DNA of 64,000 bases, from the NCBI RefSeq assembly GCF_000970205.1, contig NZ_CP009512.1, positions 2,604,001 through 2,668,000 of the forward strand, read 5' to 3'. Position 1 is the first letter of the stretch. Each line of letters starts with the position of its first letter. This document shows, one piece after another, positions 7,390 to 16,804 of the stretch. Both the position numbers and the translations under genes were made by a program. Below the pieces are notes generated by a model, which made no database searches, was not told the origin of the DNA, and saw only the letters and a list, made by a program, of their open reading frames with translations. This DNA is from Methanosarcina mazei S-6 (lineage in GTDB: Archaea > Halobacteriota > Methanosarcinia > Methanosarcinales > Methanosarcinaceae).

Positions 7390-9636
7390 TTAGTCTTTTT
7401 TATTACCATCAATAGGAATAGCAAATGCAAAGGTACTTCCCTCGCCTGGTTTGCTCCTGAACCAGACATAACCGCCATGCAGGTTTACTATCTGCTTAAC
7501 TAAAGAAAGGCCAAGTCCCGTACCCTGGAATTTCTTTGAGGAAAAAGCAGCAACCTGGCTGAAGGGCTGGAAAAGCTTATGCTGGTCTTCGGGTTTTATC
7601 CCGATTCCAATGTCCGTCACTGTTGTTTCTAAGAACTCTCCTTTTCTTCTCGCCTCAATCCTTACAGGATTATTTTCAAAAGAGAACTTTATGGCGTTAT
7701 CCACAAGATTATACATAATCTGGACAAAACGTGCTTCATCGGCACAGATAGTTGTAAGGTCCTTATTCACATTGATTTCAATTTTTATATTTTTGCGGGC
7801 TGCAATAGGGGAAAGAAGGCTTTTTACCGAATTCAGCCTGTCGGCGAGCTCAAACTCCCTGTAATCAAGTTCCATCTTTCCGGCTTCTACCTTGGAAAGG
7901 TCAAGAATGTCATTTATCAGGTTGAGAAGATGTTTTCCGCTCTTTGAGATATTGTTTGTATACTTTAGCTGCTTTTCATTCAATTTCCCGTAAATCTGGT
8001 CACATAAAAGGTCCGAGAATCCTATAATCGAGTTAAGTGGAGTCCTCAGTTCGTGGCTCATATTTGCCAGAAACTCGCTTTTGGTACGGTTCGCAATTTC
8101 TGCTACCTGTTTTTCCTGGAGAAGTTTTTCGATTGCCTTTCTTTCAGTAATGTCCCTGAAAGTGCCCAGAATGCCTATGATCTTTCCACTGTCGTCGGTT
8201 ACCGGAATAGCCTGAACAAACCAGTAAGTTCCGTTCTCCAGGGAAAACTCCCCTGACTCTTTATTCCCTGAATTAAAAATCTTTTCAAGCTGCATATGCC
8301 CGAAAAGGGATCCATTTATATCCGGGGTAGTTTTAACGCACATTCCTTTTGCTTTTTCAAGGTCAATTTTCATGTGTTCCAGGGCAGCTTTGTTTGCCCA
8401 GATAATTTTAAAATCGGGGTCCACAAAAATAGCCAGTTCATTTAAAGAATCCAGAAGGACTTTCTTTTCCCTCTCCTGTGATTTTAACTCCTGTTCTGCA
8501 AGCTCTATTTCACTTAACATCCCATTTATTTCCCTGGAGAGGCGGTACAGCTCATCATTGCCTTCGAGAGGCAGCCTTCTGGAAAGGTCTTTCTCCGATC
8601 TGACTTTTGTAACAAAATTATCAATATCAATCAGTCTTGAAACGAAGAAATTATCAAGAGCAAACTTAACCCCCACCCCTGTAACAAGCCCGGTTAGCAA
8701 AAGGAAAAAATACATGTAATTCAGAGTATTTTCGTTGTTCAGGTACAGGATCCTTGGGAAATCAGTTCTGATAATAACAGCGGATTTACCCGAGATATCC
8801 ATTAGCCCAAAATAGCCTGCTATAACCTCCTTACTGAGGGGTTCTACAATGGTGCTGTCCGGGGCCTCTGTAAATTGTTGAAATTTTCCTTGAAAATCAG
8901 GAGGCAAATCCTCATCAACCCTTAAAATCGAAATAGAGGAGTCAGTATTTTCTTCGGAACTGAGAACGTCATCGTCGAAATACTTCCCGAAGACCAGCGT
9001 ACCTTTAACAGGTCCTTCATATTTTGTTGTAAGGATCGGATGGCAGGAAATAAACATTGGGGCTTCATCAAGCAAAACATAACCGCGGATAACATCATCC
9101 TCTGATTTTATTGAAAGCTGTCCGCTTTCGACAAGTTTGAGCAGCTCTTCAGGTACCGGTTTCTCTTCCACCGTGCTGAAGTTTATCGATTTTGCGTATA
9201 CAAGCGAACCTGTCTCATTAATAAAAAGCATGATATTTACTTTGACTCCGGCAAGCGTCTCGTTCTGAAGGTTCACGTTTATATATTCCTGATTCCTGTC
9301 CTCAATGAAACGGTAGGTATCGTCCCAGCATGCCCAGTCCTGAACCATGTTGTCGAGATACCCCTGTTGGGTGTAAATTGCGTTCTGTAACCTTTCAACA
9401 TCATTTAATGTATCTGCCTCTTCAAGAGTTAAAAAATTTGAAAGTTGCATATTGTAAGTAAGCGCAAATGATGTAATCAGAACGGCAAAAATTAAAAGTG
9501 TTATTATGAAAATTTTTTTACTAATATTTATTCCAAACACCCCGGACTGCAGATAAATAAACGTGAAAACAATATTTAATAACATTAAAAAGGACTCAGT
9601 TCCAAAATCTAGTGATAAAAGTAAATGTAACATCAC
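7390..9636 (-). CDS. membrane histidine kinase (CHASE4-like sensor, HAMP, PAS, HisKA, HATPase)
   Basis: A sensor kinase that autophosphorylates on His. The first transmembrane segment is at about residues 40-62 (FIITLLIFAVLITSFALTY). An extracytoplasmic region of about 240 residues contains 'QDWACWDDTYRFI', typical of CHASE4. The second membrane segment is at about 308-330, followed by HAMP, a PAS domain at about 395-505 (ending in GTFRDITERK), and the phospho-acceptor H-box SHELRTPLNSIIGF with His528. HATPase boxes follow (NLVDNAIKFS, DIGIGI, GTGLGLSL). No receiver domain or adjacent response regulator gene is visible. The longest reading starts at GTG 9636, inside a palindrome at the edge of a mobile element. 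The biological start may be a later Met such as the one at about residue 18. Confidence 0.92.
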   Translation of the reverse strand: MMLHLLLSLDFGTESFLMLLNIVFTFIYLQSGVFGINISKKIFIITLLIFAVLITSFALTYNMQLSNFLTLEEADTLNDVERLQNAIYTQQGYLDNMVQDWACWDDTYRFIEDRNQEYINVNLQNETLAGVKVNIMLFINETGSLVYAKSINFSTVEEKPVPEELLKLVESGQLSIKSEDDVIRGYVLLDEAPMFISCHPILTTKYEGPVKGTLVFGKYFDDDVLSSEENTDSSISILRVDEDLPPDFQGKFQQFTEAPDSTIVEPLSKEVIAGYFGLMDISGKSAVIIRTDFPRILYLNNENTLNYMYFFLLLTGLVTGVGVKFALDNFFVSRLIDIDNFVTKVRSEKDLSRRLPLEGNDELYRLSREINGMLSEIELAEQELKSQEREKKVLLDSLNELAIFVDPDFKIIWANKAALEHMKIDLEKAKGMCVKTTPDINGSLFGHMQLEKIFNSGNKESGEFSLENGTYWFVQAIPVTDDSGKIIGILGTFRDITERKAIEKLLQEKQVAEIANRTKSEFLANMSHELRTPLNSIIGFSDLLCDQIYGKLNEKQLKYTNNISKSGKHLLNLINDILDLSKVEAGKMELDYREFELADRLNSVKSLLSPIAARKNIKIEINVNKDLTTICADEARFVQIMYNLVDNAIKFSFENNPVRIEARRKGEFLETTVTDIGIGIKPEDQHKLFQPFSQVAAFSSKKFQGTGLGLSLVKQIVNLHGGYVWFRSKPGEGSTFAFAIPIDGNKKD

Positions 9637-9676
9637 TACACAAAATTATAATTCTATAATTATGTAATGATGTTAC
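9627..9676. repeat. 50-bp imperfect palindrome at the element/kinase junction
   Basis: The outer arms GTAACATCA (9627-9635) and TGATGTTAC (9668-9676) are perfect complements. The inner arms (CTACACAAAATTATA against TATAATTATGTAA) match with a few changes. The palindrome lies between the kinase start and the transposase start, so it is probably the left end or subterminal hairpin of the transposable element. That assignment is inference. Confidence 0.6.
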
Positions 9677-11027
9677 GGCACAAATAATGGTAACTATAAA
9701 CCTTACTCTTAATAACTTTTCGGAGCTCCCTGCTCTTTTAGACGTTTTTGGTTGTTTTGGAAACGATTACGAATACACTACACAAGGAATTTTTCGTAGA
9801 AAAATTCCTCCAGCCTGTTCTATTTGTAGTACTCCAATGGTTCATAATGGCTATAATCCCCATACCAAACAAGGTCTTGGAGAAATCATCATTGGTCGAT
9901 ATAAATGCTCAAATTGTGGTAGTACACACGAAGAAGATCATAGCTTTTGGGAAGATCTGAAAGCTTTACTTTATGATTCATTCAATGATTTCTTCAAGTT
10001 ACTCAGATACCATAACGTTTCATATGAAGGAATCTCTGATATAATGGACTTCATCTATCCAAGATCAAGAAGCACTATTTTAAGAGCATTCTACAAAGAA
10101 ATGGAACAGGAAACTGTTCCATTTTCAGAAAATATACATATGGTACACTATGACGAACAACATCCAAAAGAAGGACGCTGTCAGAAATACCGTTTAACCT
10201 TACTGGACGCAAAAACTCAAACAACAATAGCAGATGACCTTTTTGATGATAAGAGTCCAGAAACAATCAAGGAATTTCTACGGAAAAATCTTGATGCATC
10301 AGAACCTGTGTTTATCGTTACGGATTTTGATAAGAGATACCCTGATATATTAAAGGAAATTTTTGGAGATAAGTTAGTGCATCAATATTGTTTGATGCAC
10401 TTAAACAAGCTTATAGTTAGTGATTTTCCAAAAAATACAACCATTGAACAGGAACTATTGAAGTACAGGTTATTGAATATATTTTACAATCGAGAGAATG
10501 AAATTAAATTTTTGGAAGAACTTCAATCTGAAGAACTCAACGTAATTAATAATGAAGAAAAACATCAAGAATGGAGTAAAAAAGCAAAAAAGGAATTTAA
10601 CCAGTTTAGACGTAAATTAAAGCTTGAAAGAAGACGAAAAAAGGAAAATCTTCCACTTAATAGTCTTGAAAAAGCAAAACATAACTTCGATAAATTAATG
10701 GAAAATATAAGAACATACGATCAAACGATTCAAAAACGATTATGGATGATCAATAAACACTGGTTAAATCTTACTTTGTTCCATTATCTTCCAGGAGCGC
10801 CAGCGACAAATAACCCTATCGAAAGCTATTATTCTAAAAGTCTAAAAACTGATAACAAGAAGCAGTTCAGGACTGATAAAGGAATTGGGAACCAGATTAA
10901 ACTTACTCAAATGAGAAGATTAAATTTGCTCAAGAAACCACAAAAGTCATTTCTGGAATTGTTCAGATTATTTAATCCATTTAAGCTTTAGTAATCTATT
11001 TTGGGATAGGAGTTAAGGATTATGTAG
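9635..11027 (+). mobile_element. insertion sequence around the 434-aa transposase, ends tentative
   Basis: The left end is taken at the CTACACAAAATTATAATTC stretch. The right end is taken at GGAGTTAAGGATTATGTAG, whose complement begins CTACATAATCC and matches the left end at about 14 of 22 positions. No direct flanking repeat was seen, so the boundaries are uncertain. The element abuts the 5' end of the histidine kinase gene and may have replaced its promoter. Confidence 0.45.
9687..10991 (+). CDS. DDE-type transposase with amino-terminal zinc finger (434 aa)
   Basis: The amino end has a zinc-finger pair (CSIC...CSNCGS, about residues 42-78). Candidate catalytic acids are seen in MVHYDEQHP, FIVTDFDKRYPD and NNPIESYYS, consistent with a DDE nuclease of the kind grouped under ISNCY or MULE-like transposases in methanogens. 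The exact family was not fixed. The middle is a Lys/Glu-rich helical insertion. The reading frame is intact and ends TAG TAA. Weak terminal repeats are possible: CTACA-AA at about 9635 on the left, and its complement near 11026 on the right. No clear target duplication was found. AT-rich codon use differs from the neighbouring housekeeping genes, as expected for a mobile gene. Confidence 0.85.
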   Translation: MVTINLTLNNFSELPALLDVFGCFGNDYEYTTQGIFRRKIPPACSICSTPMVHNGYNPHTKQGLGEIIIGRYKCSNCGSTHEEDHSFWEDLKALLYDSFNDFFKLLRYHNVSYEGISDIMDFIYPRSRSTILRAFYKEMEQETVPFSENIHMVHYDEQHPKEGRCQKYRLTLLDAKTQTTIADDLFDDKSPETIKEFLRKNLDASEPVFIVTDFDKRYPDILKEIFGDKLVHQYCLMHLNKLIVSDFPKNTTIEQELLKYRLLNIFYNRENEIKFLEELQSEELNVINNEEKHQEWSKKAKKEFNQFRRKLKLERRRKKENLPLNSLEKAKHNFDKLMENIRTYDQTIQKRLWMINKHWLNLTLFHYLPGAPATNNPIESYYSKSLKTDNKKQFRTDKGIGNQIKLTQMRRLNLLKKPQKSFLELFRLFNPFKL

Positions 11028-11415
11028 CGGAGCGTATCGATTTTAGGCAAAAAATAAAGTGAAAAATTAAAGGAATAAAAGAATTCTTTGGCATTCATGC
11101 CAAAGAAATTGTTTCTCAAGGATTATTACAGTTTATTTGGCCAGTTAGCAGAGAAAAGTGAAGATTTAAGGAAGGAAAAAATGAGAAATCACTAAATTAT
11201 GAAATTGTGTCTTAAAAAGGAAATATAAGTATATAATATTACGTTGACATTATGAAGAAATTATAGAAAAGTTAATATTTATTCTGTAATTTAAGACTTA
11301 TTATATTATAAAATTTTAAAAATAGACTTAAATATTCTTTAATAAAAATTTAATAATATTCTGGATTTTATTCTCAAGAACTTAATCTGCCAGCGTGGAG
11401 GCATTGTAAAAACAC
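11028..11415. other. AT-rich intergenic region with a strong hairpin
   Basis: No gene is seen. A perfect 10-bp stem with a four-base loop (TTCTTTGGCA, TTCA, TGCCAAAGAA) lies at 11084-11107. The rest is very AT rich. The hairpin may mark the end of the transposase transcript or be a remnant of the mobile element. Confidence 0.5.
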
Positions 11416-11664
11416 TCACCGGGCTTCAGATGTGACCTCAAGGACTTCCTGAGCAATCTGGATAAGCCTGAACCATGTGTTGAGGGCGGAGCGAAGGGAG
11501 ACCGTATCTTCGGCTTTAACAGTAAGTACAAGTTTGTTTGAGTCTTCAAGGGTCAGCCCTATTTTTGACCTTTCAGAGAAACTTTCATTAAGTTCCGGAA
11601 GGACGGCCTGATAGATCTGTTCGGCAGTATCGGTTTCAAATGTAAACTCTGCGGAAAGTTTCAT
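11416..11664 (-). CDS. KEOPS complex subunit Pcc1
   Basis: 82 residues starting MKLSAEFTFETD with the CTAG/Pcc1 fold pattern: a first beta strand, 'A..IY.AV.PE', then 'V.AEDTVSLRSALNTWFRLI.I..EV'. Pcc1 is the dimerising subunit of KEOPS, which with Kae1, Bud32 and Cgi121 makes the t6A37 modification on ANN-decoding tRNAs. Length and pattern fit archaeal Pcc1 well. It is the last gene of the minus-strand information-processing block, about 110 bases after the Brix protein gene. The other KEOPS genes are not in the window. Confidence 0.88.
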   Translation of the reverse strand: MKLSAEFTFETDTAEQIYQAVLPELNESFSERSKIGLTLEDSNKLVLTVKAEDTVSLRSALNTWFRLIQIAQEVLEVTSEAR

Positions 11665-11774
11665 AAAATTTCTCCTGGAAAGAAGCTAAATAAAAAATCC
11701 TGATTTTTAAACTATTAATCCACGGTTCTTAAAATGGCTCTGCTTATAACTTAAGGGTTGAAAAAATTATTCTC

Positions 11775-12248
11775 TCAGTACTTTTTGAAACCTTTAATGT
11801 TAAATTTAAAAAGGGACTTTCCGCTGCCCATAAAATCAATCTCCTTATCTCCTATTGCCATCACAAGAGAATTTTGAGGAAGCTGAACGACCCTGTCACT
11901 TTCGACCCTCTCAAAATGGAAAAAAGACTCAAGAGCTTCAGCAATCTCTCCTTCGCCAGTGAGCACCGGAAGAACATCCGGAAACCAGTAAGAATCGATT
12001 TCCTCAGAATACCGGTCCGAAAACCTGATGGAAAAAAGAAGCTTTCCTTCATTGTCGTGAAAACTGAGCTCCCCCGGATTTCCGTGGTACTCCCCAACGA
12101 CTATGAAGGTATTTCCTTCTGTAAAATCCAGAAGTTCCTGCATGCCCATTTTTCCCCGGGAAATGCATCTGCTGGCAGTAAAGCGTGAAAGAAGCTTGCA
12201 AAGCGTCCGGCTTTTTGCAGAAGGTTTGCGAGAAGTAGTAACTAGCAT
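11775..12248 (-). CDS. Brix-domain ribosome biogenesis protein
   Basis: An archaeal single-domain Brix/Imp4-like protein. The start [20 protein letters not shown] is the family signature (TTSR.P). The later part has an RNA-binding half-barrel pattern ending in [11 protein letters not shown]. It acts in large-subunit rRNA processing, by analogy with Imp4, Rpf1 and Brx1. An upstream reading to 12281 exists, but the ATG at 12248, with AAGGGG just before it, places the conserved motif at the very start and is preferred (157 aa). It lies between RNA polymerase subunit P (770 bases upstream) and pcc1, in the usual archaeal neighbourhood. Confidence 0.88.
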   Translation of the reverse strand: MLVTTSRKPSAKSRTLCKLLSRFTASRCISRGKMGMQELLDFTEGNTFIVVGEYHGNPGELSFHDNEGKLLFSIRFSDRYSEEIDSYWFPDVLPVLTGEGEIAEALESFFHFERVESDRVVQLPQNSLVMAIGDKEIDFMGSGKSLFKFNIKGFKKY

Positions 12249-13051
12249 ATTCCCCTTGATGAAACCGGGAGTATTTTGCACTTTCGCTCCACCTGAAAAT
12301 CATCCGGACCGGAAGCACATGCTACAGGAAGGAGAATATAAAAAGGATTATAAAGAAAAATCACAGTTCAGTAGAAACTCTGTAGCTTTTTTTCCGACAT
12401 CTAAAATCAGTTTCGTAAGGAGAGACATATTCCATTATTTTCTGGCAAAATCCGTAGGATCTGTTATACTTTTCACATTCTCCACACGTTAATGGCGTCT
12501 TGTCCGTTATTTCGCCCCCTTACATTACTTCAACTCATAACTTTTTTAATCATTTTGGGGATATTTACCGTTTAGGGATATTCACCGTTTAGGGATATTC
12601 ACCGGGTTTTCCGTGCTGTCAAATTCTTTGAAATAAGTTTTACGTAACACATTATTATTTTTAAATTTCTCCGTTTTTATCCAGATATGCTGTTATCCTG
12701 TAAGAGACGACATCTTACTTTAAGTATTATTTTTTATAGTTATATACTTATCTATAATGTTTCTCATAGAGCCGACCTCGAAACTAATATTACATGAGAG
12801 CTGGTCCTAAAACTTAAAAATTGCTTATTCAGAAAACCTTAATTTCTTCCGAGATACGACATGGATTAATGAATTAACGTCTGACAGATTGACAAAAATA
12901 GTAAATTCAGAACAAAAAAGTCAAAATAGAAGTAGGTATGTACTGTCCGGACAGGAAACATCTGTTTTTGTCCGTCCAAGTACTTAAAAATTGTTTTTTA
13001 TCCAGACAACCAATTTGCGTCTTATCCGGCAAGAGGAGTAACTAATACTCC
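12249..13051. other. intergenic region inside the information-processing block
   Basis: About 800 bases separate the Brix gene from RNA polymerase subunit P. The region holds a 17-bp tandem repeat (GGGATATTCACCGTTTA, three copies, 12558-12606) and a perfect 12-bp palindrome CTGTCCGGACAG (12943-12954). No gene is convincing. The Brix-pcc1 pair is therefore likely to have its own promoter here. Confidence 0.55.
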
Positions 13052-13189
13052 TTATTCTGCCTTTATGCGTTTGATAGTTGTAGGACGCTCTTTTACCAGG
13101 ATTCTGTGTCCGCAGTACGGGCACCTTATACCTGTGTACTCGTAGTCAATTTCCACTTTCTGTTTACATCGAGTGCACTTATATCCCAT
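13052..13189 (-). CDS. rpoP: DNA-directed RNA polymerase subunit P (Rpc10/Rpb12)
   Basis: 45 residues beginning [18 protein letters not shown], with the zinc ribbon C5-x2-C8 ... C23-x2-C26 ([10 protein letters not shown]) and a basic tail ([13 protein letters not shown]). It is the universal small zinc-binding subunit P/K of archaeal and eukaryotic RNA polymerases, which joins the Rpo3/Rpo10/Rpo11 assembly platform. The full length fits. It directly follows the L37Ae gene with 29 bases between, the classical archaeal order L37Ae-RpoP. Confidence 0.95.
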   Translation of the reverse strand: MGYKCTRCKQKVEIDYEYTGIRCPYCGHRILVKERPTTIKRIKAE

Positions 13190-13218
13190 ACAACCTCACG
13201 TACCTGAAAAGTGTCTGT

Positions 13219-13527
<309 letters not shown>

Positions 13528-13666
13528 TTAAGTCAGAAGGGATAGAACCGGGTCTCTCCGAGGGCAGGTCAGCCCTGAGATATGGGGTTCTTTTATCACC
13601 TTATAGACGTGCACTTAGACCGTAATACAGGCATTTAATATTTATATTTAATTAATCCTGCCTGAT

Positions 13667-14458
13667 TTATTCACTTTTTGCGAGCCCTTCAAGGTAGAGC
13701 CCGCGGATTTCGGCTGCCTTTTCAATTGCCATATCTATAGCTTCGAAGAGCTCTGCCTCTGTAAGGGGGACAGGACCCATTTTCTGCATGCCTGCAACAG
13801 ACCCGTCAGAACTTGAAACTATTGTCAGTTTCGTTTCGCAGACTGCTTCCTCATCAAGCGAGGGGTCAACCATAAGTTTTGAGCCGATCTTGGCAAGTGT
13901 TATGCCGACAGGCATCTCTTTCATAGCAAGGGGCACGTTCTCGCCAAGTCCCTGCTGCTCGTTCGGGACCATGGTGGTCATGAGGGCTGCAATTGCAGCG
14001 AGACAGGATGCATCAATGATATTTCCGTCGTTATTCAGGATATGGACGTCTATAAAGACAATCCAGACGGATTCTCCAACCGTTATGCAGAGCTTCTTTA
14101 TATCAATTGCGCCTGATTCCCTGATCCCCCTGTCAACGACCCTTGCCATTTCGATTGCATCTTCTCTCGGTGGCCCGGGCTCAAACTCAGGAGAAGCTAT
14201 GGGGTTAAGCTCAAGGTTGGTAATGATCACGCCTTCGTCCTGGGAATCCGGGAACGGGGTTCCAGTCTGAAGTTTCACACCTACAAGCACCTGAGTGTTT
14301 CCGAGGGTGACCTTTGCAGAACCTTCTGCTTTGGAGATAACATTTGTTTCGAGTTTGAGTTCCCTGAAATCTTTAAAGCCGCGACCGTCCTGGCGCTTAT
14401 CTTTGATCATCAGGTTGTAAATATAATCCTTCTTAAGTGTGGCTATGATTTCACTCAT
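13667..14458 (-). CDS. rrp42: exosome complex component Rrp42
   Basis: The inactive RNase PH-type subunit of the archaeal exosome hexamer (three Rrp41/Rrp42 dimers) that degrades and tails RNA 3' ends. The text DGRGFKDFRELKLETNVISK opens the RNase PH domain, and GVKLQTGTPFPDSQDEG and ECELELNP-like stretches follow. It is about 263 residues, as usual. A GTG at 14467 gives three more residues. The ATG at 14458 is preferred because GAGGTG stands just before it and the ATG overlaps the rrp41 stop by eight bases, implying translational coupling. It lies immediately after rrp41 in the operon. Confidence 0.96.
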   Translation of the reverse strand: MSEIIATLKKDYIYNLMIKDKRQDGRGFKDFRELKLETNVISKAEGSAKVTLGNTQVLVGVKLQTGTPFPDSQDEGVIITNLELNPIASPEFEPGPPREDAIEMARVVDRGIRESGAIDIKKLCITVGESVWIVFIDVHILNNDGNIIDASCLAAIAALMTTMVPNEQQGLGENVPLAMKEMPVGITLAKIGSKLMVDPSLDEEAVCETKLTIVSSSDGSVAGMQKMGPVPLTEAELFEAIDMAIEKAAEIRGLYLEGLAKSE

Positions 14459-15932
14459 CTTTTTCACCTCTGGTTCCGGCTTCAGAGGGATCTTTTACTA
14501 CCTTCCAGGGACCTTCGGATTTTTCCTCCTCAGGCTCTTCTTCAGCTTCTTCAGCCTCAGTGGAAATTTCCTCTGCCTCAACCTCAGGTTCGGCCTCTTC
14601 TTCAGCTTCTGCTTCAGCCTCAATATTTTCTTCTTCTGATGCAGCAGTTTCCTCAATTTCGGCTTCTTCTTCCAGCCCTTCTTCGGTAGCTTCCTCAGCT
14701 TCAGGCTCAATTTCCTCTTCTGCTTCTATGGAAGCATCTTCTTTTTCGAGCCTTGCTTCAATTTCGTCAAACTCTTTGAGTTCAGGTGCACATTCTAAGG
14801 AGGCTTCGAGTTCAGTCTCTTCTTCAAGAGCTTCCTCTTCAAATTCCTCTTCTTCAAGCTCCTCTTCTTCTTCCTCGAGCTCCTCCCCCAGATCTTCCTC
14901 CAGGTCTTCTTCCAGGTCTTCTTCAGGTTCAGCTTCTTCCTCTAAAGCTTCCTCTTCAAATTCCTCTTCTTCGGTTTCGAGATCTTCCTCAGATTCTTCA
15001 AGTTCCTCTTCGATCTCTTCTTCGAGCTCGTCTTCAAAGTCGGGAATTACCTCACTGGCAAGGATTTCAGCTTCAACTTCTTCTGAAATCTCTACTTCAG
15101 GTTCTTCTGCTTCTTCAGGAGTTTCTTCAACAATTGCAGCTACAGGGGAAGGTTCCAGCACTTCTTTTTCGGCTCCCTTTTCAGGGGCTGTTTCTTCAGA
15201 AACTTCTTCAACAGGGGTTTCAAACTTCTTTCTCAGGACTGCCTGCTGGATTTCGAGGATTTCCTTACAGCCTTTCTTCACGAGTTCCAGGCCCTGCTTT
15301 ATTTCATCAGGAGTAAGGTTCCCATCCATCTGGATCAGAGTAATCTCTCCGTCCTGTGTCATTGCTACAGGGAAGTCAGCCTCTCCGTAGTTGTCCTCTT
15401 CCTTATTAAGGTCAAGAACAATCTTTCCGTCAACTTTCCCGAAAGCGCACGAGGTAATAAGTCCTTTCATAGGAATTCCGGCGTCTGCAAGGGCTATGCT
15501 TGAAGCATTGATTGCTGCTGTCCTTGTCCCTGCATCTGCCTGGAGAACTTCAACAAAAATATCAATTGCTGTTTTCGGAAACAGCTCAGCCATTATCACA
15601 GGCTCGAAAGCTTCCCTGGAAACCTTTGATATCTCGATGCTCCGCCTGCTTGGCCCCGGACGAGCACGGTCTTCTACAGAGAATGAAGCCATATTATATC
15701 TGTAACGGATAACTGCCGAATCCGCACGCTGGCTACGGCGGGGATGAGCCTCCCTGGGGCCAAACACGCCTACAAGGATCTTATTCCTGCCCCATTCAAG
15801 ATAACATGAACCATCAGCTCGCGAAAGTACACCGACTTCAATTTTCATGGGCCTTATCTCATCCGCACGTCTCCCGTCAAGGCGCAGCCCATCGTCGGTG
15901 ATTAATGTTAGGTTTTCAGGTTTATTACTCAT
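14451..15932 (-). CDS. rrp41: exosome complex exonuclease Rrp41 with long acidic tail
   Basis: The catalytic RNase PH-type subunit of the exosome (phosphorolytic 3'-5' RNA degradation). Residues about 1-232 form the complete RNase PH domain: LRLDGRRADEIRPMKIEVGV, RRSQRADSAVIRYRYNMA, an Arg-rich phosphate site (RPGPSRRS) and ALADAGIPMKGLITSC. A normal Rrp41 ends near residue 245. Here about 260 further residues follow, overwhelmingly Glu with Ala, Leu and Ser. They include an internally repeated segment EEEFEEEALEEE and close with a short mixed end (GPWKVVKDPSEAGTRG). The tail is in frame, has no stops, and overlaps the rrp42 start, so it is a real part of the gene. It is expected to be disordered or helical and strongly negative. 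Confidence 0.95.
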   Translation of the reverse strand: MSNKPENLTLITDDGLRLDGRRADEIRPMKIEVGVLSRADGSCYLEWGRNKILVGVFGPREAHPRRSQRADSAVIRYRYNMASFSVEDRARPGPSRRSIEISKVSREAFEPVIMAELFPKTAIDIFVEVLQADAGTRTAAINASSIALADAGIPMKGLITSCAFGKVDGKIVLDLNKEEDNYGEADFPVAMTQDGEITLIQMDGNLTPDEIKQGLELVKKGCKEILEIQQAVLRKKFETPVEEVSEETAPEKGAEKEVLEPSPVAAIVEETPEEAEEPEVEISEEVEAEILASEVIPDFEDELEEEIEEELEESEEDLETEEEEFEEEALEEEAEPEEDLEEDLEEDLGEELEEEEEELEEEEFEEEALEEETELEASLECAPELKEFDEIEARLEKEDASIEAEEEIEPEAEEATEEGLEEEAEIEETAASEEENIEAEAEAEEEAEPEVEAEEISTEAEEAEEEPEEEKSEGPWKVVKDPSEAGTRGEKDE

Positions 15933-16010
15933 ACTTTAATCTCCAAACAACTCCTAAACCAAAATACTCTAGAGAAGCTTACCTAAAATTCTCCTGACTC
16001 TATCCGGAAA

Positions 16011-16793
16011 TCAATTCTTGGGGTCCAGCAGTACATCGATCTTCCGGTATATATCCTCGGAATGATCTTCCTTTGCCACACTCACATCCGTCTTTTCATT
16101 TTTTAAAAATTCAACGGGCTTGGACTCTTTCTCTTTCATCCGTTCATTTTTCAAAAAATTGTAGATCCGGTCTGTCAACCCGGAACGCTGGGCTTCAGCT
16201 TCGATTTTCCGGAGAGCCTTACTCAAAAGCTCTATATCCTCGTCCTTCCCATCAATCCATATCCTGCCGTTCTGACCTACGAAAATGCTGCAGTTTGTCT
16301 CTTTCTTCAGCATTGAGATCATGGAACCGCCGTGTCCTATTACACGGGGAACTTTCACAGGCTCAACCTCAACAATCTGGCCTGTCCTAAGTTTATGAAG
16401 GTTCGGGTCTCTCAGGGCAAGCTCGATTTTCATGGAGCTGTCCACATCTCTCACCCTGAGAATAACAGAGTCGCCTACGTCCAGAATTTCAGGCATTTCC
16501 CGGGATTCGACTCGTCTCGGATACTCGGACACATGAAGCAAACCGTCATAAGGAGCTGCAATATCCAGTATCCAGTTGGATGGAGTAACCACAATAACGA
16601 CCCCTATCACCACATCGTTCACCGAGGGGATATACGCTCCCGCAAGTGGGATCACTCCAACTTTATCCTCTTTGAGGCTTTCAATGCCGCAAAGCGAAGA
16701 ATAGATTTTGTCGTTCTTGACATACGTCCCGTATCCGGATTTTTTTACATCATCGGATAACAGGTCACCAGGGATCACTATTTTTTTATCCAT
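16011..16793 (-). CDS. rrp4: exosome complex RNA-binding cap protein Rrp4
   Basis: The cap subunit of the archaeal exosome. It binds RNA and feeds it to the Rrp41/Rrp42 ring. The amino-terminal domain (VIPGDLL...GYGTY) is followed by an S1 domain (about residues 60-130, ending in VRDVDSSMKIELALRD) and a KH domain (about 135-200, PRVIGHGGSMISMLKKETNCSI) with the GHGGS loop in place of GxxG. The tail from about 205 is charged and variable. It is 260 residues, as usual. It lies between SBDS (11 bases upstream) and rrp41 (78 bases downstream). Confidence 0.96.
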   Translation of the reverse strand: MDKKIVIPGDLLSDDVKKSGYGTYVKNDKIYSSLCGIESLKEDKVGVIPLAGAYIPSVNDVVIGVVIVVTPSNWILDIAAPYDGLLHVSEYPRRVESREMPEILDVGDSVILRVRDVDSSMKIELALRDPNLHKLRTGQIVEVEPVKVPRVIGHGGSMISMLKKETNCSIFVGQNGRIWIDGKDEDIELLSKALRKIEAEAQRSGLTDRIYNFLKNERMKEKESKPVEFLKNEKTDVSVAKEDHSEDIYRKIDVLLDPKN

Positions 16794-16804
16794 CCAACAT
16801 CCTC

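Noticed and set aside
14560-15390. Long Ser-rich plus-strand frame opposite rrp41
   Set aside because: It is the mirror of the Glu-rich codons of the Rrp41 tail (GAA/GAG read in reverse) and has no independent support.
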